A stretch of DNA of 64,000 bases from Pseudorasbora parva (GCF_024679245.1 NC_090176.1:48120615-48184614); one strand, 5' to 3'. Shown: positions 1-12,540, counted from the stretch's first letter. Program-made: numbers and translations. The notes: generated from the sequence alone by a model not told the origin.

Positions 1-1538
1 TTCAATGAAATTTTACTTAAGTACAAGTAAAATTACTGGTCTAAAAATTTACTCAAGTAAAAGTAAAAAGTAGCTCATTTAAAATGTACTCAGAGTAAAA
101 GTTACTTAGTTACTTTTTTTACAGTGGGGGTGGAGGACTCTCCCCTGTAGGGTTGTGATAGAATGAGATTTTCACGATATGACAACTATCTCAGAAAACA
201 TCAATTAAACATTTACTGTACCTATTATTAAACGATGGTAATTATAACTAGTTAAAATTATGTTAAATGAATGAAGAAGATTGGTCTTTTTTTATTTGGT
301 TGAACAAATGCTTTATTATAACAAACTTAAAACCATTTGTTTATTTTGTTTATCAAAATTTCAATAAAACATGTCTAATAAACTAAATTCAATAAATTAT
401 TATGAATTAGATTAACAACTTATTTTTATCATTAATTCGTTAATGTTTAAGAATTATAGAGTCCATATGTAGTAGATGGAGCAGCTCATTCACAGAGAGA
501 GAACAAGCAGATCATATATTCATATAGCATTCAATGTGTAACGAGTAGAAATATAGTGTGGCCCCTTTAAGAGCTTCGCGCGCTCCCTGAAAACGAGTTC
601 TGCATCTTGTGTGTGCGTTTTGAGCTCCCATGTGTGGGGATTATTCTCTGTTTTTCTGTTGCTAACAGTCAGTTATTTTGTTTTATTAAGTAATGCTGTG
701 GACGGAAATGGAGTTTGTGATCAGAGTTCAGCGGGAAATAAAGCGCGATCTGTTTGACGTTAATCGCCTCCGTGTTTGCATCCACTCCAGATATATTAAG
801 TGAGCTATCCGCATTTTTCACCCGGACACAAGCGTTACAAATGTTGTGCTTTAATGTTCACAGACCATGTCGCGATTTGATTTATTTCTAAGGCCTACAG
901 CTCTACATTCGAGTTTTTCGTTCATCCACCAGTTTGCGTGTATTACACCAAATCTACGTTATAATGTAAAGTTAATGTTCATGACTGGATTCCGGGATTC
1001 GCTCTGCGTCACAGAAATCAATCGGCCTAAGTTATAAACACACCTTTATTTGCACAAAGGGATGTGTGCCCGAACATGTTCTATGTGTTTCTTCATTTGC
1101 ATCCACCTTTTGTGCAAATTTGATATCCTCCAGGACAACACCATGTTATTTTTTTTCTATATCCAAAGTATTTCCACACTAGCCAGGGGTTCACGACGGC
1201 GTTTTGCTTTCACCTGAGTCTGCGTCACTGACGTCTGTCTTGTTCGTCTCCATCTGATATTTGCGCGCTTGTTCTCTCCCGCGCCCCGCGCCGTCTATTC
1301 AATATTAGTCATTTCCGGATCGCGTTTTTTTCCCCTCCACTCTTTGCATTAATGATTTATTTTTACTCAGTAACGGATGTGGTTTAAAATGTAGCGAAGT
1401 ACAATACTTTAATCAAAATGTACTTAAGTAAAAGTAAAATTACAGATTTTTAAAACTACTTAAAAAAGTAGAAGTACACAGAAAAACTACTCAATTACAG
1501 TAACGCGAGTAAATGTAATTAGTTACTTTCCACTTCTG
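1..1538. mobile_element. hAT-like non-autonomous element, right part
   Basis: The first 120 bases repeat the motif ACTTAAGTAAAAGTAAAATT and close relatives, and the same motif returns at 1420-1530. The right end reads TTACTTTCCACTTCTG at 1523-1538, the complement of the CAGAxGTGGAAAG terminus typical of hAT elements in fish. The left end lies outside the window, so the 8-bp target duplication cannot be checked. The middle (about 130-1370) holds unrelated AT-rich sequence, including a probable second repeat beginning near 145 (AGGGTTGTGATAGAATGAGA), so the element is probably composite. No transposase reading frame is visible. The family assignment is from recalled signature only. Confidence 0.6.
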
Positions 1539-1539
1539 C

Positions 1540-2210
1540 ATTTCTGTACCTGAAAACTACTGTCAGACCTTCCTGAAAACCCTGAAAAACTCAGTTCATT
1601 TCATTTGTATCTTTGTTATATTGTATTTATTTGTACTTTAGCTTCTAATTTATTATTATTAACTTTACTTAAGTGGAAGATGTGAAAGAGAGCTCAGTTT
1701 ATTATTTGCATGCTGTCTGAGATGTGACTTTATTATTTTATTACTGATTGTTTACTTGTCCTTTATGATGTTTTAAATAGTAGTTAGGCTAGTAGTTTTA
1801 GCTGTGGTATCGAAACTGGAATAGAGAATTGTGAATTTTTACTGGTATCTAACATGTTGGTGTCATTACTGCCTGTTATATATATATATATGCTTAAACT
1901 AGTCAACCAAATCAAGACCTTGATGACCCATTTCTAATCAATACAGTGCTGTCTTGCAACTACCTTTAAAAAAAATAAAATAAAGAACGGTACTTGAGGG
2001 TTCGAAGGGACTTTTCCATTAAAAAGGTTCTTCACAATGTTCAGCCTCATTGGCAGTTACACAAAGGCGAGGTTGAAATATGTCAGTCGTTCTCTACATA
2101 TAAATTCTCTCTGCTTTGTGGTATTTTATTGTGGTTATTTTCTGCATGCTGCCCACCATCGAGTGGACATCTTCGTGGCAGAGGCCTTGTATTTGTGTAT
2201 TCTGTGATGG
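1540..2210. other. AT-rich non-coding stretch
   Basis: No reading frame, splice signal or recognised repeat stands out. It holds a short (TA)n run near 1878-1891 and an A-rich run near 1965-1985. Confidence 0.4.
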
Positions 2211-2620
2211 GAGGATGAGGCGAGCCAAGGTCTGTCCCTGTATTCATCGTGTTGGATGGTTCCTGTCAGAGATGACATTCTGAAACACTTGACCCACAAA
2301 AATGAATTCTCGGCCAGAGCCCAGTGACAGCGATGGGCAATTCATTCTCCTAAAATGTGAGAAGATAAAAAGGAGGAGAATGCAATAGCGCTGTCAAAAA
2401 GGGAGAGAGCAAAGCCAGGGAGTAAATCTATGTTTGAGAATGTGAAAACCATACATAAAAAGTGTTTTACAGGGAAATGGCTTTAGTTTAGGACACTATC
2501 TGATGTGACTCACGCTTTGGTCAAAAATGAGAAGCGTAGCCAATCAGACGGGCTTATGGAAAAAAGCGGCACTCTAAAACTGTTTCTCAGCTGGTTTTAC
2601 TTCAGGACCCTATGGAAGCT
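2211..2620. other. low-repeat island, possible conserved non-coding DNA
   Basis: Balanced composition and no recognised repeat signature set this stretch apart from the minisatellite that follows. Regulatory function is only inferred from texture. Confidence 0.25.
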
Positions 2621-2654
2621 TGTTTCCACCACAGAATTAAAAAACAAAAAAGGT
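2610..2654 (+). repeat. leader of the 21-bp minisatellite repeat family
   Basis: The sequence TATGGAAGCTTGTTTCCACC followed by an A-rich run leads directly into the tandem array. A matching leader (TATGGAAGCCC, then an A-rich run) is found in reverse orientation at about 27860-27910, next to a decayed version of the array. The array is therefore probably part of a dispersed repeat rather than a purely local expansion. Confidence 0.55.
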
Positions 2655-5600
2655 AATTCTGACTTTATATCTCACAATTCAGACTTTATATCTCACAATT
2701 CAGACTTTATATCTCACAATTCTGACTTTATATCTCACAATTCAGACTTTATATCTCACAATTCTGACTTTATATCTCACAATTCAGACTTTATATCTCA
2801 TAATTCTGACTTTGTATCTCACAATTCAGACTTTATATCTCTCAATTCAGACTTTATATCTCTCAATTCTGACTTTATATCTCACAATTCTGACTTTATA
2901 TCTCTCAATTCTGACTTTATATCTCTCAATTCAGACTTTATATCTCACAATTCTGACTTTATATCTCTCAATTCTGACTTTATATCTCACAATTCTGACT
3001 TTATATCTCACAATTCAGACTTTATATGTCACAATTCTGACTTTATATCTCTCAATTCTGACTTTATATCTCTCAATTCTGACTTTATATCTCTCAATTC
3101 TGACTTTATATCTCACAATTCAGACTTTATATGTCACAATTCTGACTTTATATCTCACAATTCAGACTTTATATGTCACAATTCTGACTTTATATCTCTC
3201 AATTCTGACTTTATATCTCACAATTCTGACTTTATATCTCTCAATTCTGACTTTATATGTCACAATTCTGACTTTATATCTCACAATTCTGACTTTATAT
3301 CTCACAATTCTGACTTTATATGTCACAATTCTGACTTTATATCTCTCAATTCTGACTTTATATCTCTCAAATCTGACTTTATATCTCTCAATTCTGACTT
3401 TATATCTCAATTCTGACTTTATATCTCACAATTCTGACTTTATATGTCACAATTCTGACTTTATATCTCTCAATTCAGACTTTATATGTCACAATTCTGA
3501 CTTTATATGTCACAATTCTGACTTTATATCTCTCAATTCAGACTTTATATCTCTCAATTCAGACTTTATATCTCTCAATTCAGACTTTATATGTCACAAT
3601 TCTGACTTTATATGTCACAATTCTGACTTTATATCTCTCAATTCAGACTTTATATGTCACAATTCTGACTTTATATGTCACAATTCTGACTTTATATGTC
3701 ACAATTCTGACTTTATATGTCACAATTCTGACTTTATATGTCACAATTCTGACTTTATATCTCACAATTCTGACTTTATATCTCACAATTCTGACTTTAT
3801 ATCTCTCAATTCTGACTTTATATCTCACAATTCTGACTTTATATCTCTCAATTCAGACTTTATATCTCTCAATTCTGACTTTATATGTCACAATTCAGAC
3901 TTTATATGTCACAATTCTGACTTTATATGTCACAATTCTGACTTTATATCTCTCAATTCTGACTTTATATGTCACAGTTCTGACTTTATATCTCTCAATT
4001 CTGACTTTATATCTCTCAATTCTGACTTTATATCTCACAATTCTGACTTTATATCTCTCAATTCAGACTTTATATGTCACAATTCTGACTTTATATCTCT
4101 CAATTCTGACTTTATATCTCACAATTCAGACTTTATATCTCTCAATTCTGACTTTATATGTCACAGTTCTGACTTTATATCTCTCAATTCAGACTTTATA
4201 TCTCTCAATTCTGACTTTATATCTCACAATTCTGACTTTATATCTCTCAATTCAGACTTTATATGTCACAATTCTGACTTTATATCTCTCAATTCTGACT
4301 TTATATCTCACAATTCAGACTTTATATCTCTCAATTCTGACTTTATATCTCACAATTCAGACTTTATATCTCTCAATTCAGACTTTATATCTCACAATTC
4401 TGACTTTATATCTCTCAATTCAGACTTTATATGTCACAATTCTGACTTTATATCTCTCAATTCTGACTTTATATGTCACAATTCAGACTTTATATCTCAC
4501 AATTCTGACTTTATATCTCTCAATTCAGACTTTATATCTCACAATTCAGACTTTATATCTCTCAATTCAGACTTTATATCTCACAATTCTGACTTTATAT
4601 CTCTCAATTCTGACTTTATATGTCACAATTCTGACTTTATATGTCACAATTCTGACTTTATATCTCACAATTCTGACTTTATATCTCTCAATTCTGACTT
4701 TATATCTCACAATTCAGACTTTATATCTCTCAATTCAGACTTTATATCTCTCAATTCTGACTTTATATGTCACAATTCAGACTTTATATGTCACAATTCT
4801 GACTTTATATGTCACAATTCTGACTTTATATCTCTCAATTCTGACTTTATATGTCACAGTTCTGACTTTATATCTCTCAATTCTGACTTTATATCTCTCA
4901 ATTCTGACTTTATATCTCACAATTCTGACTTTATATCTCACAATTCTGACTTTATATCTCTCAATTCAGACTTTATATCTCACAATTCTGACTTTATATC
5001 TCTCAATTCAGACTTTATATCTCTCAATTCAGACTTTATATGTCACAATTCTGACTTTATATGTCACAATTCTGACTTTATATGTCACAATTCTGACATT
5101 ATATGTCACAATTCTGACTTTATATGTCACAATTCTGACTTTATATGTCACAATTCTGACTTTATATCTCACAATTCTGACTTTATATCTCTCAATTCTG
5201 ACTTTATATCTCACAATTCAGACTTTATATCTCTCAATTCAGACTTTATATCTCTCAATTCTGACTTTATATGTCACAATTCAGACTTTATATGTCACAA
5301 TTCTGACTTTATATGTCACAATTCTGACTTTATATCTCTCAATTCTGACTTTATATGTCACAGTTCTGACTTTATATCTCTCAATTCTGACTTTATATCT
5401 CTCAATTCTGACTTTATATCTCACAATTCTGACTTTATATCTCTCAATTCAGACTTTATATCTCACAATTCTGACTTTATATCTCTCAATTCAGACTTTA
5501 TATGTCACAATTCTGACTTTATATCTCTCAATTCTGACTTTATATGTCACAATTCAGACTTTATATCTCACAATTCTGACTTTATATCTCTCAATTCAGA

Positions 5601-6240
5601 CTTTATATCTCACAATTCTGACTTTATATCTCTCAATTCTGACTTTATATCTCACAATTCTGACTTTATATCTCTCAATTCAGACTTTATATCTCACAAT
5701 TCTGACTTTATATCTCTCAATTCTGACTTTATATGTCACAATTCTGACTTTATATGTCACAATTCTGACTTTATATCTCACAATTCTGACTTTATATCTC
5801 TCAATTCTGACTTTATATCTCACAATTCAGACTTTATATCTCTCAATTCAGACTTTATATCTCTCAATTCTGACTTTATATGTCACAATTCAGACTTTAT
5901 ATGTCACAATTCTGACTTTATATGTCACAATTCTGACTTTATATCTCTCAATTCTGACTTTATATGTCACAGTTCTGACTTTATATCTCTCAATTCTGAC
6001 TTTATATCTCTCAATTCTGACTTTATATCTCACAATTCTGACTTTATATCTCACAATTCTGACTTTATATCTCTCAATTCAGACTTTATATCTCACAATT
6101 CTGACTTTATATCTCTCAATTCAGACTTTATATGTCACAATTCTGACTTTATATCTCTCAATTCTGACTTTATATGTCACAATTCTGACTTTATATCTCT
6201 CAATTCTGACTTTATATCTCACAATTCAGACTTTATATCT
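2655..6240 (+). repeat. 21-bp minisatellite, about 171 units
   Basis: The unit has the core GACTTTATATCTCA and is 21 bp long. Units vary at a few fixed places: TTCTG or TTCAG before the core, and CTCACA, CTCTCA or GTCACA after it. Because 21 is a multiple of three and the unit has no stop in several frames, very long open frames cross the array (a seven-residue repeat NSDFISH in one frame). These are artefacts of the repeat. A rarer GTCACAGTTC variant begins at 3971, 4160, 4853, 5357 and 5966; every interval is an exact multiple of 21, so indels are almost absent. One 19-bp unit at about 3392-3412 breaks the frame. Confidence 0.97.
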
Positions 6241-6394
6241 TACCTAAAGGTACAGATATCTGTGAGACAAAGTAAAATAATATTTTTTTTAAAAATTAAT
6301 AAGTTTAACCATATTAATCTAACCATTGTTGCATAGGCTGAATAATATTCAAAATAATTATTGCCCTGGTGGTATGATTTTTGTTTGTTTTACC
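6241..6394. other. AT-rich flank of the minisatellite
   Basis: No feature is visible. The array stops abruptly at 6240. Confidence 0.3.
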
Positions 6395-6850
6395 TTGTTT
6401 AGTTTTCTATCTAATTAGACATGATTTCATGTATAAGATGAATTTGCACCAAAATACTGAAGCGTTTGATTATAGACACAAAAACTATGCATGATTATTT
6501 GTTCATTTGCATTGTTTTGTTCTCTGTGACAGACTGCGATGGTTTCTGGGCGGAGAAGCGGTGCCGTTAGTGATGGCTTGAGTCCACCTCTGTGGACGTT
6601 ACACTAATAAAAAGCCATCTTTCCATTGCTCTGCCTCCAGCGCTGGCCTAATAACAGCCTGTGTGCAAATAAGGCCCTCGAGCCACTGGACATCCATCAT
6701 GTCCCTCCTGAGTCACATTACAGCACCCTAATGGCCACTCTGTGTGTGCTTATGATATTAATTTTTAGTGTTTTCTGAAGAGCTTTAATCAGTAATGTGA
6801 CATTGTCTCACCGCTGTGGAGACTCCTCGGCCATATTGCTTTTCTGCATG
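6395..6850. other. low-repeat island, possible conserved non-coding DNA
   Basis: Single-copy-looking sequence (for example 6535-6760) without repeat signatures or a convincing reading frame. Candidate regulatory DNA by texture only. Confidence 0.3.
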
Positions 6851-8480
6851 GAGTCCCTATGTCACAACCTTCGCATCTCCTGTTCTTTCCTCATCCCTCT
6901 TCTCGTTCCCTCTCCTTGTTTCTCCTTTTGTTTCATAATTTCTCATTTTTCTCTACTCCCTATCACCATGTTGATGCTCTTTTCTCCCCAATTCTCCTAT
7001 ACCGTCCTCATTTATCCTCTTCTCTGCTGTTTTATCGTTGTTCCTGTTCTATCCCCCTTTCCTAACTTCTCTTCCCGGATTGCAGTATGGTGTCGGCCCA
7101 GATCCGGACCACATCTGGCACATGTGGATTTAATGCGTACCAGGTGTGGGCCGGATCTGGGCCGACATTATGCTGTTGTCTGGGTTCTTGTCTTTTCTCC
7201 TCTTTCCCAATTTCTCTTCTTATCTTTTCTCCTCTCTCTCCCTTAATTTCTCACTTGTTCTCCTCATTTCTCCACTTTGTTTCCTTTGGTGCTATTTTCT
7301 TCTTATGTTTCCTGTTATCCTCTGATTTCTTTTCTCTCTGCTCATTTCTTTTCTTCCCCTCATCTCTTTTCCCAGTGCTCTTTTTCTCCTCATTTCTCCC
7401 TTTCCTTTCACCTCTGTCATGCTATTTTCTTCTAATTTCTCATATTCTGTCCTCATGTATCCTCTTCTCTGCTATTTTGTCTTTATTCTTCTTGTCCTCC
7501 CCCAATTTCTCATTTGTTCTCCTCAATTCTCCACTTCCTTTCACCTCTTTGACGCTCTTTTTATCCTCCTGTTATCCTCTGATTTATTTTTTCTGCACAT
7601 TTCTCTTTTCTTCCCCTCTCCTGGTCAAATTTGATTTCTTTGCTCCTTATTTTTCATATTCTCTCCTTTTTTTCTTACTCTCTGCTCTTTTCTCCACATT
7701 TCTCTTCTCATTCCATTTCCTAATTTATCCTCTTTTTTATTTTCCAAATTCTCATTTTTTTCCTCATTTCTCAACTTCCATTCACCTTTTTGGTACTCTT
7801 TTCTCCTTATTTCTCCTTTTATCCTCCTGTCTTTTTTCAGTTTTTCATTCTTTGCTCTTCTCATTTCTTTACCCGTTTAACCCATCATGTTATTTTCTAT
7901 TTTCTCCAGTTATTCTTTTCTCTTTCTTCGCTGTTCTTCCCCTCCTTTATTCTCCCTTTTCCCAATGTTTTTTTTATTTCTTCACCCCTTTCCCCTGTCA
8001 TGCTATGCTCTCCTTATTTCTCCTATTCTTATCTCTTTTTTTTCATTTTCTCCCTTTTCTCCAAATTTCTCTGCATTTTCCTGTTATCCTCTGACTTCTT
8101 TTTCCTCCGATCATTTCTCTTTTCTTTCCCTCACCTCTTTCTCCTTTTTTCCAAATGTTCTTCCCCCCTCATTTATACACCCACTTTCAACTCTGTAATG
8201 CAATTTTCTCCTCATTTCTCTTATTCTCTTCTAGTTTCTCTTCCTCTCTTCTTTTTTCTAATTTCTCAATTGTTCTCCTCATTTCTCCACTTCCTTTCAC
8301 CTCTTTGATGCTCTTTTCTCTGTATTTCTCCTGTTATCCTCTGACTTATTTTTTCTCTTTTCTCCCCTCTCCTCTTTTCTACCGATGTTTTTCCCCCTCA
8401 TTCTCCACTCTCTTTCACCTCTTTGATGCAGTTTTCTCCCCATTTCTCCCATTCTGTCCTCATTTCTCCTCTGCTAATTG
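6850..8480 (+). repeat. degenerate pyrimidine-rich tandem tract
   Basis: The plus strand is overwhelmingly C and T for about 1.6 kb. Phrases such as CTCATTTCTCC, CTTCCTTTCACCTCTTTGA and TCCTGTTATCCTCTGA return irregularly, so the tract looks like an old, diverged tandem repeat. Several overlapping open frames rich in Phe, Ser and Leu arise from the composition and are not genes. Confidence 0.85.
7091..7167. repeat. perfect 17-bp inverted repeat (MITE-like insert)
   Basis: TGTCGGCCCAGATCCGG at 7091-7107 is exactly reversed and complemented at 7151-7167. The pairing continues inward imperfectly (ACCACATCTGG against CCAGGTGTGG). The insert is GC-rich and interrupts the pyrimidine tract, so it looks like a small foldback element placed in it. 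Confidence 0.8.
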
Positions 8481-8481
8481 G

Positions 8482-8637
8482 TCCTCTCCTCTCCTCTCCT
8501 CTAATCTCCTCTCCTCTCCTCTCCTCTCCTCTCCTCTCCTCTCCTCTCCTCTCCTCTCCTCTCCTCTCCTCTCTCTCCTCTCCTCTCCTCTCCTCTCCTC
8601 TCCTCTCCTCTCCTCTCCTCTCCTCTCCTCTCCTCTC
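8482..8637 (+). repeat. CTCCT pentanucleotide microsatellite
   Basis: About 30 copies of CTCCT, interrupted by TAAT near 8512 and by a CTCTCT slip near 8572. It continues the strand bias of the preceding tract. Confidence 0.95.
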
Positions 8638-8639
8638 AG

Positions 8640-9310
8640 ACCTTCGAGTCCTGCCAGCTCTCAGCTCATGTGACCAGATCAACAGATGGCCGGCTACACC
8701 CGGGGTCTGAGGACACGCTAGCACGCAACACTTGATGTCATTTTGCATTTTTAAATACACGTTCATCCCCCCACCTGCAGAATGTCAGAGTATGATAGCA
8801 TCAGCCGGAGGCGCAGCTCCCTGTAATAGATGTATTTTAAAATGCCTCCCGCAAAGAGCATGTTGGGAAAACAAGATGAATCGGCAGATATTCTGTAGAT
8901 AAACCAGGCTTTTAAGTGTTTAAGCTAGTCAGTTCGGCTTTCACTACACATCCTCTCGTCTTGTTTCAACTTTCAAATATCAATTCGCTTTTTTAGGTCA
9001 AACCGTTAAGCTTAAGGAGTGCTTTTTTGATCAGGTTTTGTGGCATGAGAGGATGTTGACGGAATCTAATCTTTAACCACGGTGAGGAAGATTTCAAACA
9101 CTGATGTTTTGACAGGAAAAAAAAAAAAAATTTTTTATGCCAGTCAGTTTCACACATCACATCATTTCTCTCCACAGTTTATATGATAACCTTCTTTTTC
9201 CCAATTGACCTCTCTCATTTTATCATGTATCTTAAAAATATTCAAGGAAATTCTGTCGACTCTTTGAATGTCTCACATCTATCTGGTTGTCTTTGCATTT
9301 AAACGTACAG
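8640..9310. other. low-repeat stretch with a poly-A run
   Basis: No gene is recognised. A short A-run followed by T-run occurs near 9117-9136. Confidence 0.3.
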
Positions 9311-10330
9311 GTCGCGTTCACAGCGCACGCTTGCGAAACCTGCCACAAATCAGGCTGTTTTGACAAGCCTCAGTTGTTTAAGTATTTTTGCCGATCATAT
9401 AGATCACAGGCTTTTTTTGGAGCGCAGCACCTTAAAATCCTCAGCTGAGAATTCAAACCATCCGTGCAGCCGCAGCTCGAAATAACACGGAGAAACGGCG
9501 AACGGAGGGGGCAGAGATAGAAACAGAAACAGGAGCGTTTAAAAATGCAAGAAACTCTCCTGTGCTGTTCTCAGGGCTCGAGGATTTGGAGGACGGGGGC
9601 GACAGAGGGCTACGAACGAACAGCCGTCACTCTCCGTGTGCAATTTCATTCATCTAACGAGGCTCTGGAAGCACGCGGGCCGATGATAATTGCCTTTAAA
9701 GACTGAGGAAGAGAGAAGAGAGGAGCGCAGATAAAAGATACGCACCAAAGAGCACATTAGGACATGGGAGGGGTTGGCAAGACCGCAGAGGCTTCTGGTA
9801 TAAATAGTCATGAAATAAGAAGTTTCTGCCAAGGATTGAAGTGAAGAAATTCTCTCGGAGGGGCCAGCAGGCCACACCAAATAATCCTTGACTTAGCGTC
9901 CCATTCTGAATCCCATATTAGCTACAGAGATTTAAATGTAAATATGCCATTAGGCTGTCATTACAGTGATCAAACTGTGCACGGCACAGGTCAGGCCCAG
10001 CCACTGTTAATTTTGCAGGCAAAAGCTTTTTTTTTCCTCCTCTCTTGAAATGTTAATAACTTTCTATTAGTTAATGTACCGTGACTAAAATTCAAATTAG
10101 ACATAATTTATTTTAATATCTGTGACTAGCTAGCTGACCATTTAGCAATGGTCTGCAGAAGAATACACGATTGTAAATCGGACTAATTTGCATTAGACGG
10201 TTTTAGCACGCCTCGTCTCCCGCTTTTTTCGCCGTTGTGATGAATCATCTCTGATCCTTGAGGTACAACTGTTCTTTAGTGAATATTGCCAACCGTCACA
10301 TTTAATATATGTCTTTATGAATGTGCGTCG
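9310..10330. other. low-repeat island, candidate conserved non-coding element
   Basis: About 1 kb without recognised repeat signatures, with several TAAT/ATTA motifs (for example around 10010-10200). Texture resembles enhancer-bearing DNA at vertebrate developmental loci. No coding signal with splice sites was found. Conservation could not be tested here. Confidence 0.35.
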
Positions 10331-10590
10331 GGGAGGCTGGAAAATTACCCAGAGGACTCCAGACTATTATGTTAAAATGATATCATTTCATATTTGGACT
10401 GGAATACAGTCCTAAATTACAAGATTGAAATGTCACAATTGTTGCAGCAGATCACTCTTTTTTCGATAGTTGTCTTCTGAGCTTTTCCAGAATAACTATA
10501 TATGTTTTTGCTCATATTTTGGTATGCACTGTTAAAAAAATGTCAAAGCAAAGATTACTGGAGTATTTGCTTTATAAGACAATACTATGT

Positions 10591-11488
10591 TTTATTGGGC
10601 GACCCCTGAGTTTTCTAGTCAACTAGTAGTCGTTCATTTAAGCCATTAGTTGACTAATAGCATGTTTATATTAATTTAATTACTCAAATATATACAAAGG
10701 AGAATACTAAACCATGAGCGTTTAATATATAGGTGTAATAGCCTATTTCGCGCTCAAGCGCACACATAAAGCTTGCCGCAAAACACTAGACTGGGTAAAG
10801 CCAGCCCGAACTGCCGGCGATTTGATTTCGCTATTGGCGGGTTTAACACAATTACGGATAGAGAAGCGATGGATCGATGGTCTGATTGGTTGAAGGACTA
10901 TCCAATTGCGTAGAGTCATTTGAACTATGCTCGTTGATCACTCCTCTTGTGCAGTAGAAAATACAGAGTAAACTCCCCAAATCAATGTTCAATCTCAAAA
11001 GATGGAGCGTGGTCTGGTGATAGCCAGACAATCAAAGCACCGGCAAAAGTAATGATTATTAATGTGTTGGAAAAAAATAGCAAGGAGACATTTTAATTAT
11101 TTATTAAAAAACTAGTGTTTTCTGAGTCAGAGCTTCTTGAAGTTGACAATGCTAACTCTAGCCATACTTTAGGTTCCAGACCCCACACAAACACTTGGAT
11201 ATATGCCTGCTAATAGCACACATTTATCGTTATCGTAAGTTAACGTTAAAGCAAGCTACTACTAACATGTTTCAAATGATAAGTCATGTCTGAGATCGAT
11301 GGATGATGGGTGAACGTTTGGTTTTTCCTGCCTGACATACTGTAATTAGCACAAGAACCCGCCGTTAACAACCTGTGCCTCAGGTTGACTACCTGCGCCA
11401 CTTCTTGTGGAGGTTTTTTTTTTGTGATTAACCGACTAATAATATTTCGGTTGACTAAGCCTCTTCTAGTCATTTTAGGGGGCAGTCC
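10591..11488. mobile_element. hAT-type non-autonomous transposon with exact 8-bp target duplication
   Basis: TACTATGT occurs at 10583-10590 and again at 11489-11496, directly flanking the element. The ends carry related sequences (CTAGTCAACTAGTAGTCG near the left, its imperfect complement GGTTGACTAAGCCTCTTCTAG near the right). An 8-bp duplication is the hallmark of hAT transposition. The element contains no transposase frame and holds another repeat at 10785-11031. Confidence 0.8.
10785..11031 (+). repeat. dispersed repeat nested in the hAT element
   Basis: Runs from ACTAGACTGGGTAA to GGTGATAGCCAGACA. A longer copy lies in opposite orientation at 24790-25163, sharing GGCGGGTTTAACACAAT, ACTATCCAATTGC, TCATTTGAACTATGCTCGTT and CTCTTGTGCAGTAGAAAATA. 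This copy is internally shorter. Confidence 0.8.
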
Positions 11489-11496
11489 TACTATGT

Positions 11497-12340
11497 CAGT
11501 CTTTCTTCTTCAAGATTTTGTGTTTAATTCAGTAGGTTACTTTACAGGAAATTTCTGCGTAAAATAATTTAAAGGAAATCCTATACCAAATATGTCTATA
11601 TAAAAGTGAAGCACCAAAGCAAAATGCAAAAAATAAAACAGGTTTCCAGTACAATTACCCTTTCTGCTACTGGTCTGAAAAACGTTAGTCCCGCCTCCAA
11701 ATGGACGCCATTGGTTGAGTCACTGTTGCTGTGTTGGGCTGGTTAGAATGACAACAAATGAATAGATTAGTGTTTTGAAAGACCAGAAATACATATTTCA
11801 CCTTAAAATAATCAAATACCTAAATAAAGTCTCAATATTTTAAAATACATTTTGATATTTTAATATTGACATTGGTTGCTCACATCTTGGTTCTGATTTT
11901 GGTATTTGCTGTTGTTGAAGCAGCCAAGTTGCAACTCCTGTGTTTAGAGAGCGAGAGAGAGAAAGAGAGTGAGAAAATATGGGCCAAGAAGAGGCCAGCT
12001 GATTGGAAACAGCTGGGCAAAAAGAGGGAGGCCGCCCACTTTGGAAAATCTGGGTGACCTCCGCTGGCATGCGAAAGCGCTTCTCTTCAGCTGCCAAACC
12101 CAAAGCATGCAAAGAGGAACCCTTGGGCCATGGCTCAGGATGGTACCAACAGCCCTCCTGCGATACACTACAGGGATCAGATGACGTCCGGCTTCAGACA
12201 CCTGAAGGAATGATCGTCACAACACAAATAGCCAAGTCACTTGATGCCCAAAAAAGTAACGTTGTTAAAATTAAGACATTTTAATTAAGACTAATTAAGA
12301 CATATTCATTTTGTTTGTTTTACTGGCTGATACGATGGTC
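11497..12340. other. non-coding stretch, partly low-repeat
   Basis: Mostly AT-rich. The part 11860-12250 is less AT-rich and opens in several short frames, none with support. No gene recognised. Confidence 0.25.
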
Positions 12341-12540
12341 TTAATGGGATAGTTCACCCAAAAATGTTAATTCTCTAATCATTTAGTCACGCTCAAGTTG
12401 TTCCAAACCTGCAAGAATATTATTTCTTCTGCTGAACACAAAAGGAAGATATTTGGAAGAACGTTTTTAACCAAGCAGATCTCGGCAGCCATTGACCATA
12501 GTATTTTCCCCCACCATGGTAGTCAATGGCTGCCGCGATC
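12341..12540 (+). repeat. teleost GGATAGTTCACCCAAAAATG-type repeat, one end
   Basis: Begins TTAATGGGATAGTTCACCCA and continues with GTTGTTCCAAACCTG, a well-known dispersed repeat signature in cyprinid genomes. A short palindrome ATTGACCATAG...TAGTCAAT closes it. The opposite end is not seen nearby. Confidence 0.7.

Noticed and set aside
2505..6336. Very long open frames with a seven-residue repeat, on both strands
   Set aside because: The 21-bp unit has no stop in several frames, so open frames of any length follow automatically. Unit changes do not favour synonymous sites, and the same array is open in several frames.
7087..8673. Open frames rich in Phe, Ser and Leu
   Set aside because: They follow from the C/T-only composition; several overlapping frames are open at once and no start or splice context supports one.
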